A stretch of DNA of 5,484 nt from Gemmatimonadota bacterium (GTDB lineage Bacteria > Gemmatimonadota > Gemmatimonadetes > Gemmatimonadales > GWC2-71-9). The translations under genes were made by a program, and so were the position numbers. The DNA is taken from NCBI GenBank assembly GCA_027294815.1, contig JAPULP010000022.1, positions 1-5,484 on the forward strand, written 5' to 3'. This document shows, piece by piece, positions 1 to 5,484 of this stretch. Numbering within the stretch: the stretch's first letter is position 1; every line of letters begins with the position of its first letter. Under the pieces are notes generated by a model. The model saw only the letters and a program-made list of their open reading frames with translations. It had not been told where the DNA came from and ran no database searches.

Positions 1-2
1 AA

Positions 3-635
3 GTCGCCGTAACGGATCGCGACGAGCTAACCTTTCTTCAGAGTCTGGGGCCGGACTTCTACGGCACGGGAACGTTCGCGCAGGTTGGCGCCCAAGGCGG
101 CGTGCGATTGGATTTTCGCGACCGGGCGGTGGCGTCGACCAAAGGGATCGTTTTCAGTGGGGGGGGATCGGTTTACGGGCCATGGATTGACGTGACCGAA
201 ACGTTCGGGGAGGTGCATGGCGAGGTGTCGGCCTACGCGACGGCCTGGGCCACCCTGGCCTTGCGCGGAGCGGCCAAGAAGGTCTTCGGTACGTTTCCAT
301 TTCAGGAGGCTGCGTACCTCGGCGGGAACTCGACCCTCCGTGGGTTTGCCGAGCAGCGTTTTGCCGGAGATGCATCATTGCTGGGTAGCGCCGAATTGCG
401 TTTTCCCTTAACGAAGGTTCGCATCATCTTTCCTGGAAGTCTCGGATTGCATGGCTTGGTCGACGTTGGGCGCGTGTTTTCCGACTTCGATATTCCGGGA
501 GAAAACACCTGGCACTCGGCGGTTGGCGGCGGTTTCTGGATTTCGGTGTTGGATCCCGCAAACGTCCTCAGCGTTTCGATCGCCCGCAGTGACGAGCGGA
601 CAGGCGTGTACGTGAAAACGGGATTCCACTTCTAG
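3..635 (+). CDS. Omp85/BamA-TamA-family outer-membrane beta-barrel protein, C-terminal part (5' end outside window)
   Basis: The frame is open from the left edge to a TAG at 633-635, giving 210 visible residues; the true start lies upstream. The clearest motif is YLGGNSTLRGFAEQRF (visible residues about 105-120). It matches the conserved loop-6 (V/L)RG(F/Y) element of Omp85 barrels and is followed by an ELRFPL strand, as is usual in the family. Alternating polar/hydrophobic strands follow, then a short VDVGRVF segment, and the protein ends in FHF. A C-terminal Phe is the usual signal for insertion of outer-membrane barrels by the BAM complex. Omp85 proteins insert or translocate proteins, and sometimes lipids, at the outer membrane. 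The N-terminal part, whether POTRA repeats or another domain, is not visible, so BamA, TamA, two-partner-secretion and other subtypes cannot be told apart. The next gene starts 6 nt downstream on the same strand, so co-transcription is likely. Confidence 0.85.
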   Translation, partial: VAVTDRDELTFLQSLGPDFYGTGTFAQVGAQGGVRLDFRDRAVASTKGIVFSGGGSVYGPWIDVTETFGEVHGEVSAYATAWATLALRGAAKKVFGTFPFQEAAYLGGNSTLRGFAEQRFAGDASLLGSAELRFPLTKVRIIFPGSLGLHGLVDVGRVFSDFDIPGENTWHSAVGGGFWISVLDPANVLSVSIARSDERTGVYVKTGFHF

Positions 636-641
636 TTTCTG

Positions 642-3600
642 ATGAGTAGACACTCCGAGGTCAAGCTCGACGTTGCTAGTCGGGAAATGCTTGACAAGCT
701 GGCCTCGGAACCACCGCCCTTTGGCATGCGAGGGGCGGGGGCCTCACCTGAGCGTTCGTTTCACCGTGACGTGTATTTCGATTCGAGCGATCGGAGTCTC
801 GCCGATCGTGGTGTGAGCTGTCGCATCCGAACGCGCTCGGACGACCGGCGTGTGCTCTCCGTCGAAATGCGCGAGACAAAGGGTGGTGGGGCGGTGATGG
901 TGTCTCGGCAGGTTTACGATCAACTCGTGCCCGAGATCGAACCCCACGAAATCCTTGGCGGGCGCTCGCACCCGGCGCGCCGCCTCCGCGCCATTATCGA
1001 TCCGAGCGTTTTGCGGCCCACGCTATCGCTCGAAACGGAGCGTTTGTGCAGGCGTGTGTGGAGCGGCCGGCTTCCCCTTCCGCAGTTCGAGTTTGTCTAC
1101 GATGTCGTTACCGTGCGGAGCGACCACGCGACACATACGTTTTACGAACTGAAGGTGCGACATCTTCGGCGGGGCAAGCCGAGCCTGGAGCAAGTCGTGC
1201 AGGATATCCGCGGACGACATGGTCTTCATACGTCGCTCACGAGCAAGATGGACCGTGCACGCAAGATCCTGGCAGGGCTCGAAAGCCGTGTCTTGGCGGA
1301 AGAGGTGCAGGGAAACCGGGAAGTTGCGGTGATCGCTACGCATCGGGGTGACATTGCGATGAAGAGGGCAGGGAACACTCTTGTCCTTCCGGCAGAGCAG
1401 GGGGAGGGAGAGGAGGCCTGCCGTCGTCTGCTCGCCTCGCACCTGGGAACGGCCGAAGGCAAGGTGCGCCTGCTCGGTCGCGCCGCCGCGGTGGGGACGC
1501 GGCCGGTTCTCGAAGTGTGGCATGCCGACGGACTGCCAAAATCGGTCAAAACCCCGCCCGACGAACGGGTTCAGTGGTTCACGCTGTCGGCAATCATGGA
1601 ACGTGTGGGGTCACCGCTGGTGCGCGACGGCCGCACACTGGCCGCGCTGGCGGTTGCGGCACGTTCGCATCTCGTTCAACTCAGCGGCGACTCGGCCACC
1701 GAAGCCGTCACGTCCGGCACCGACTCGGGTACCAAGACGATGGCGGATCTGCAGGCTCCGGCGCTGCCGGAAGAATCACTCGATACGTGGGAACCGGTGC
1801 CCGATCAGTTCATCAACGAGCAACTGAGTTGGGTGGAGTTCAACGCACGTGTGCTGGAGGTAGCGGAGGATCCGGGAACGCCGTTGTTGGCGCGTCTCCG
1901 GTTCCTGGCGATCTTCAGTTCGAACTTGGACGAGTTCGTCATGGTCCGCATCGGCGCCCTGAAGCACGCGGTGGCCGAAGGGGTGGAGACCACGACGATC
2001 GATGGACTCGCGCCGCAAGAAGAGCTCGACGCGATTTCCGTGCGGCTCAACCCGTTGCTGGATCGGCAACAACGATGTTTTCAGCAGCTCCTTCCTGACC
2101 TCGAACAGCACGGGATTGCTCTGAGTCGTTGGGTGGATTTGAACCCGTCCGACCAGGATGCCATGCGCGCGTACTTCGACGAGCAGGTTTTTCCGGTCTT
2201 GACCCCGCAGGCGATGACGGAGGCTCCCGGGCATCCGTTTCCACACATTACCAACCTCACCTTGTCACTGGCCGCCATGCTCCGTGACGAGGATGGTGGC
2301 CCTCTGCACTTTGCCCACGTTCGCATCCCGAGCGGACTCCCTCGTTTCGTTGCCCTCGGCAACGGCGGGTTCATCGCGATCGAAGACATAATCAAAGCCA
2401 ACATCGCGGCGCTGTATCCTGGTCGGTTAGTGGAAGGAGTCAACGCGTTCCGCATTACGCGCAGCGGTGACATTCAGGTGGACGAAGAGGGAGCGTCCAA
2501 CCTGCTGTTGGCGATCGAGGAGGAAGTCAAACGCCGACCCTTCGGGTCGGTGGTGCGCATCGAGGTCGAGGCGTCGATGCCCCAGCCCATGCGGGAACTG
2601 CTGGAGCGCGAGTTGCAATTGGATGAGTCCCGCCGGGCGAGTACGCCTTCCGGTGTAGACGTCGTCGAGGCGGATGTCATGGTCGATCTGACGTCCTTGA
2701 ACGAACTGGCGTCACAGCCCCTGCCGAATTTGGACTACCCGAAGCTCACCCCGAGGTCACCACTCGATCCCGATGTGCCGATCTTCGACCTGATTCGCGA
2801 GAAAGAGGTCTTGGTCTACCATCCGTACGACTCGTTCAGCTCGACGGTCGAGCGGTTCATTCTGGAGGCTGTCGACGACCCGGACGTTCTTTCCATCAAG
2901 TTGACACTGTATCGGAGTGGTGATCAATCACGCATCGTGGAGGGTTTGATGCGGGCAGCGGGGGCCGGCAAAGAAGTAGCCGTGTTTGTCGAGCTCAAAG
3001 CGCGCTTCGACGAAGAACGGAATATCCGCTGGGCAAAAAAACTCGAGCAGGCGGGTATCCACGTCGTGTACGGACTCGTCCGCCTGAAGACACACGCCAA
3101 AACCGCGCTCGTCGTCCGTCGCGAGAAGGACACAGTACGTCGCTACGTCCATATCGGCACCGGCAATTACAACGGAGCCACCGCCAAGTTCTATACGGAC
3201 TTGGGCTTGTTGTCCTGTCGACAAAAACTCGGCGCCGACCTCAGCGATCTGTTCAACGAACTGACGGGATCGTCGAGACCCCCGCAAAGCAAATTCCGCC
3301 GTCTCCTCGTCGCACCAAAACGCATGCGCAAGGCGTTCCTCAAGATGATCGAGCGTGAGGCGGAGCACGCGCGCTCGGGCGATGGTGGTCGGATACGAGT
3401 AAAGCTCAACGGCCTGGCCGACAAGGAATTCATTGGGGCCCTCTATTCGGCGTCGCAAGCCGGTGTCGAGATCGATCTGATCATCCGCGGCATATGTGCC
3501 CTACGACCGGGCGTGCCGGGGTTATCCGACCGGATTCGCGTGTACACGATACTCGGGCGTTTTCTCGAGCACGCCCGTATCTATCACTTCGAGAACGGGG

Positions 3601-3860
3601 GTGAGCCGGAATATTATATCGGATCCGCCGACTGGCGTCCGCGAAACCTGAGGCGCCGTGTGGAAGTCGTGACCCCGGTTGCCGACCCGGACGCGTGCGA
3701 GCGCCTCAAGGGGATCCTCGATCGAGAACTCGACGACCCGTTCGCGTGGCAAATGCATTCAGATGGGAGCTATACCCGACGACCCGTGCCGATCGGCGTC
3801 GACCAGCAGAGCGCGCAGGAGTATTTGGTGGGGGAGTTGATGTCAGAAGCAGGATTATAG
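642..3860 (+). CDS. ppk1: Polyphosphate kinase 1 with N-terminal TTM (CYTH/VTC-like) and degenerate Nudix-like domains
   Basis: The 1072-residue product is far longer than usual PPK1 (about 690). PPK1 reversibly transfers the ATP gamma-phosphate to inorganic polyphosphate. Residues about 388-1070 form a full PPK1: N domain (SWVEFNARVLEVAED, then SSNLDEFVMVR), helical middle domain (about 500-700), and two PLD-like C domains. The autophosphorylated histidine is H818 in LKTHAK. H837 (YVHIGTGNYN), Y851, H977 (LEHARIYHFENGG), R758 and R788 match E. coli H454, Y468, H592, R375 and R405, with identical spacing except at H977 (2 residues off). Residues about 4-212 are TTM-like: EVKLDV, YFDSSDRSLADRGVSCRIR, a late YELK and SLTSKMDRARKIL. 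Residues about 226-345 look like a Nudix fold with a broken Nudix box. Residues 346-385 are a Ser/Thr/Gly/Ala-rich linker. The ATG at 642 is chosen because it keeps the EVKL strand and follows the previous stop by 6 nt. No Shine-Dalgarno is visible, so coupled translation is likely. PPK1 is near certain, TTM likely, Nudix-like tentative. Confidence 0.95.
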   Translation: MSRHSEVKLDVASREMLDKLASEPPPFGMRGAGASPERSFHRDVYFDSSDRSLADRGVSCRIRTRSDDRRVLSVEMRETKGGGAVMVSRQVYDQLVPEIEPHEILGGRSHPARRLRAIIDPSVLRPTLSLETERLCRRVWSGRLPLPQFEFVYDVVTVRSDHATHTFYELKVRHLRRGKPSLEQVVQDIRGRHGLHTSLTSKMDRARKILAGLESRVLAEEVQGNREVAVIATHRGDIAMKRAGNTLVLPAEQGEGEEACRRLLASHLGTAEGKVRLLGRAAAVGTRPVLEVWHADGLPKSVKTPPDERVQWFTLSAIMERVGSPLVRDGRTLAALAVAARSHLVQLSGDSATEAVTSGTDSGTKTMADLQAPALPEESLDTWEPVPDQFINEQLSWVEFNARVLEVAEDPGTPLLARLRFLAIFSSNLDEFVMVRIGALKHAVAEGVETTTIDGLAPQEELDAISVRLNPLLDRQQRCFQQLLPDLEQHGIALSRWVDLNPSDQDAMRAYFDEQVFPVLTPQAMTEAPGHPFPHITNLTLSLAAMLRDEDGGPLHFAHVRIPSGLPRFVALGNGGFIAIEDIIKANIAALYPGRLVEGVNAFRITRSGDIQVDEEGASNLLLAIEEEVKRRPFGSVVRIEVEASMPQPMRELLERELQLDESRRASTPSGVDVVEADVMVDLTSLNELASQPLPNLDYPKLTPRSPLDPDVPIFDLIREKEVLVYHPYDSFSSTVERFILEAVDDPDVLSIKLTLYRSGDQSRIVEGLMRAAGAGKEVAVFVELKARFDEERNIRWAKKLEQAGIHVVYGLVRLKTHAKTALVVRREKDTVRRYVHIGTGNYNGATAKFYTDLGLLSCRQKLGADLSDLFNELTGSSRPPQSKFRRLLVAPKRMRKAFLKMIEREAEHARSGDGGRIRVKLNGLADKEFIGALYSASQAGVEIDLIIRGICALRPGVPGLSDRIRVYTILGRFLEHARIYHFENGGEPEYYIGSADWRPRNLRRRVEVVTPVADPDACERLKGILDRELDDPFAWQMHSDGSYTRRPVPIGVDQQSAQEYLVGELMSEAGL
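3855..3860. other. Overlapping convergent stop codons
   Basis: The six bases TTATAG hold both gene ends. TAG (3858-3860) stops the plus-strand kinase. The reverse complement of TTA (3855-3857) is TAA, which stops the minus-strand CHAD gene. The two coding regions therefore overlap tail to tail by 6 nt with no room for a dedicated intergenic terminator. Each transcript must run into the other gene unless termination happens inside coding sequence, so the 3' ends of the two mRNAs are expected to be complementary. The overlap is seen directly; the transcript consequence is inferred. Confidence 0.9.
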
Positions 3861-4826
3861 CGCGTCGGCGATTTCTTCGACGCGCTTGATCAAGGACTCG
3901 GCTTTGCCGTCGAGCCAGCGTTCTTGTAGAACGTCGAATTCCCGTTGGGCCTCGGCCCGCACGTGTTCGAGTCCCGCCTCCAACGCGTCCTTGTGCTCCT
4001 CGAGCGTCTTGGCCGATGGCACCGCCGTGGCCAGGTCCGCGGCCCCCGGGTCCTCCGCCGCCCACGCCTCAATCTGATCCGCCGCACCGGCGGCGAGGGA
4101 GATCTGCATGCGAAGAATCTGCAGGTCGCGCAGCGAGCCGAGCGTGTCCTGCATCGTCTTGAACTCGATAAAGAGATCCCGGGCATCCGGAATGATCTTG
4201 GCCAACGGCTCGAGAATATACCGCAGTCGCTTGAGGGCCAGTCTCGCGCGGTGGGTTGCTCGAACCGAGTCTACCGATTCGATCTGCCCTAACTGATCCC
4301 TCAACTTCGCCGCATGCTTCAGGAGTGCGGCACGTGTGACGGGGACGATCCCAGCGTTAGAGCCCGCGGACGACTCCGGAATCGACCAGCGCCGCTGAGT
4401 GAACTTGTCGCCGATCTTGGCGAAACGACTCTTGATCGGCTCCAGCTCCGAGCGGCTCGTACCATTTTGGCCGTTGCCATAGAACTCGGTGAGAATCAAC
4501 TTGAGCCCTTCTCGCTGAATCTGAGAAACACGCTCGTTTCCCATCTGTTGCTCGATCCACTCTCGCTGGACTTCGAAGTCGCGGCTGGTGTTCGTGGCCG
4601 AGACCACCTCGCTGAGACTCCTCCGCATCTTGTTGGCACGGCGCCGCCCCAGGTATTCCTTGTGTGTCTCGAGGTGAGTGCGCAATCGCCTCAGGGCCAC
4701 TCTGAAATCGTGGAGGGCCTCCGTGTCGTCCTGGTCCAGTCGAGCGCACGCCGCCGTCGCCTTGTCGAACAGCTTCTCGGCCAGGCCGTTGTAGGCTTTG
4801 TTGACGGAATCTTTATGGCGGCTCAT
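3855..4826 (-). CDS. Stand-alone CHAD-domain protein (predicted polyphosphate-binding)
   Basis: A 323-residue soluble, largely helical protein with no signal peptide or membrane segment. It carries both halves of the CHAD fold. Half one has ALHDFRVALRRLRTHL (37-52; H39, R42, R46, R47, R49) and ATNTSRDFEV (77-86). Half two has RATHRARLALKRLRYILEPL (189-208; H192, R195, K199, R200, R202, Y203) and TLGSLRDLQIL (228-238). CHAD (conserved histidine alpha-helical domain) proteins bind inorganic polyphosphate through the basic faces of two four-helix bundles, and the Arg/Lys-rich helices here fit that. About 100 residues separate the halves, including a polar stretch (117-160) that may be a loop. 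CHAD is often fused to an N-terminal CYTH domain; this one is not, while a TTM-like domain sits on the convergent kinase. The ATG is at 4826-4824, with no good Shine-Dalgarno upstream. A role as polyphosphate granule protein or modulator is inferred from family and neighbour. Confidence 0.92.
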   Translation of the reverse strand: MSRHKDSVNKAYNGLAEKLFDKATAACARLDQDDTEALHDFRVALRRLRTHLETHKEYLGRRRANKMRRSLSEVVSATNTSRDFEVQREWIEQQMGNERVSQIQREGLKLILTEFYGNGQNGTSRSELEPIKSRFAKIGDKFTQRRWSIPESSAGSNAGIVPVTRAALLKHAAKLRDQLGQIESVDSVRATHRARLALKRLRYILEPLAKIIPDARDLFIEFKTMQDTLGSLRDLQILRMQISLAAGAADQIEAWAAEDPGAADLATAVPSAKTLEEHKDALEAGLEHVRAEAQREFDVLQERWLDGKAESLIKRVEEIADAL

Positions 4827-4832
4827 AGAGGC

Positions 4833-4844
4833 GGGGTGTTCCCC
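4833..4844 (-). promoter_or_regulatory. Small GC hairpin just upstream of the CHAD start codon
   Basis: Read on the minus strand, GGGG-AACA-CCCC can form a 4-bp stem with a 4-nt loop that ends 6 nt before the ATG of the CHAD gene. It covers the place where a ribosome binding site would be expected. The stem is short and could be chance in GC-rich DNA, so a role in translation control is only a possibility. Confidence 0.2.
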
Positions 4845-4875
4845 AAGTGCTGGGATTAATCAGGGCGACACGTGG

Positions 4876-4903
4876 AATAAAACGCCTGGACCGGCGATCA
4901 CAA
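4876..4903 (-). promoter_or_regulatory. Weak candidate sigma70-like promoter for the CHAD gene
   Basis: On the minus strand TTGTGA (4903-4898) and TTTATT (4881-4876) are separated by 16 nt, each matching 4 of 6 consensus bases. They lie in the only AT-richer patch of the 137-bp gap upstream of the CHAD gene, leaving a leader of about 40 nt. The -35-like box sits inside a 5-bp inverted repeat (ACCGG at 4890-4894, CCGGT at 4904-4908). The match is poor, and the CHAD gene could equally be read through from the upstream gene on the same strand. Confidence 0.2.
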
Positions 4904-4963
4904 CCGGTGGGCTGGCGTCGCCCCCCCGGGCTCCACAGCTCCCACGCTGGCTGCCGAGGGGTG

Positions 4964-5484
4964 TCAGCGCCTGGGGTAGAGGGTCAACCTGGCCCGCCGG
5001 TTTCCGCCCTCATCCGCCAGGACGAGGGTGCCCGCCGACGTGAACGTGATCCCTTCGACCTGGCGGTGGTTTCTCCGCTTGAGGTCCACGACCGCGACCA
5101 CCCGGCCAGCCGGCGTGATTTCCACGATCGCAGACTGCATCGCCGCCACGATGACATAGTTGCCCGTCAGCGGGTGACGTTCGATGCCCGATGGGCGAAA
5201 CCGCTTCTCGTCGAGCTCGCGGAGGATCTCCTCCAAGGGGACCAGCAGCGGCGGGCCGGCCACCTCACGGGTGTCCAGCGAAAAACGATAGATCGCAAGG
5301 AAATCTTCGATTCCTTTGTCACGGGCCGGCTTGCACACGAGCAGCAGTGACCGGTCGGCCGGCTCGAAGGCCAAGCCTTCGACTTCACATTTTTTTCCAA
5401 CGCCCGTCCCGTAGGTGTTGAACAGCATTCGCTCATCGTTTTCGCCTTCACGACTCTCGTAGATCCGCCCGGCGCTGGTGACGA
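4964..5484 (-). CDS. SdiA-regulated / YjiK-like beta-propeller protein, C-terminal part (5' end outside window)
   Basis: The minus-strand frame is open from the right edge to a TGA at 4966-4964. About 172 residues are visible, 18 of them before the first visible Met (5428-5426), so that Met is probably internal. The visible part carries repeated blade-like motifs: GRIYESREGEND (5-16), EVEGLAFEPADRSLLLVCK (33-51), FRPSGIERHPLTGNYVIV (95-112), RQVEGITFTSAGTLVLADEG (140-159), then a closing ARLTLY strand. Repeated (V/P)EG(I/L) turns, a PSGI-xx-HP-x-TG segment and a late LxLADEGG are typical of the SdiA-regulated family (E. coli YjiK-like), related in fold to esterase/phytase-type propellers. The biochemical role of this family is poorly known. 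Many members are exported, but the N-terminus is missing here, so a signal peptide cannot be judged. It lies 137 bp upstream of the CHAD gene on the same strand and may share its transcript. Assignment rests on motif recognition only. Confidence 0.65.
   Translation of the reverse strand, partial: VTSAGRIYESREGENDERMLFNTYGTGVGKKCEVEGLAFEPADRSLLLVCKPARDKGIEDFLAIYRFSLDTREVAGPPLLVPLEEILRELDEKRFRPSGIERHPLTGNYVIVAAMQSAIVEITPAGRVVAVVDLKRRNHRQVEGITFTSAGTLVLADEGGNRRARLTLYPRR

Noticed and set aside
1023..1523. 166-codon open frame on the minus strand
   Set aside because: It is antisense to the TTM and Nudix-like domains, with His/Arg-rich composition and no recognisable domain.
1517..2098. 193-codon open frame on the plus strand in another frame
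   Set aside because: It spans the Nudix-like end, linker and PPK1 N domain in a shifted frame and gives an Arg/Gly-rich composition without motifs. The frame of the fusion protein is open throughout, so there is no sign of a frameshift.
2928..3458. 176-codon open frame on the minus strand
   Set aside because: It is antisense to the PPK1 catalytic core, where the plus frame shows dense conserved motifs, so it is a shadow frame.
4314..4859. 181-codon open frame on the plus strand
   Set aside because: It lies wholly antisense to the well-supported CHAD gene and its leader, and its product shows no recognisable motif. Long antisense frames are expected in GC-rich coding DNA.
4904..4963. Possible rho-independent terminator after the propeller gene
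   Set aside because: The stretch is GC-rich with short inverted repeats and a run of seven C, but the minus strand has no stable stem followed by a T run.
4847..5350. 167-codon open frame on the plus strand, plus a shorter one at 4798-5043
   Set aside because: They run antisense to the propeller gene and across the GC-rich gap, have Pro/Arg/Gly-rich products and no homology cue. The minus-strand frame shows the family motifs.

Overview
The window comes from a GC-rich bacterial chromosome (about 60% G+C by eye). It is coding-dense with four genes, two of them cut by the window edges. An outer-membrane beta-barrel protein shows that the organism is a diderm. Codon use looks uniform across the window, and I see no transposase, tRNA, CRISPR array or other sign of a mobile element. 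I cannot name the phylum. The style (Omp85 barrel, PPK1, CHAD, few Shine-Dalgarno sites) would fit lineages such as Gemmatimonadota, Acidobacteriota or Myxococcota, but that is a weak inference.

Layout: (1) positions 3-635, plus strand, are the C-terminal end of an Omp85/BamA-TamA-type outer-membrane barrel. (2) After a 6-nt gap, 642-3860, plus strand, encodes a 1072-residue fusion. Its N-terminus is a triphosphate-tunnel (CYTH/VTC-like) domain, followed by a degenerate Nudix-like domain and a Ser/Thr/Gly-rich linker, then a complete polyphosphate kinase 1 with both active-site histidines. (3) 3855-4826, minus strand, is a stand-alone CHAD protein that converges on the kinase gene; the two reading frames overlap by 6 nt, so the stop codons sit side by side. 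(4) After a 137-bp non-coding gap, 4964 to the window end, minus strand, is the C-terminal part of a beta-propeller-like protein of the SdiA-regulated (YjiK-like) type.

The centre of the window is best read as an inorganic polyphosphate locus. PPK1 makes polyphosphate from ATP. CHAD domains bind polyphosphate. TTM (CYTH/VTC) domains bind or process triphosphates and polyphosphate. Some Nudix enzymes cleave polyphosphate or diphosphate bonds. Here the TTM-like domain, which in many bacteria is fused to CHAD, is instead fused to the synthase, and CHAD is encoded separately and convergently. Both N-terminal domains appear to lack part of their catalytic residues, which suggests binding or regulatory roles. 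This fusion is the most unusual thing in the window.
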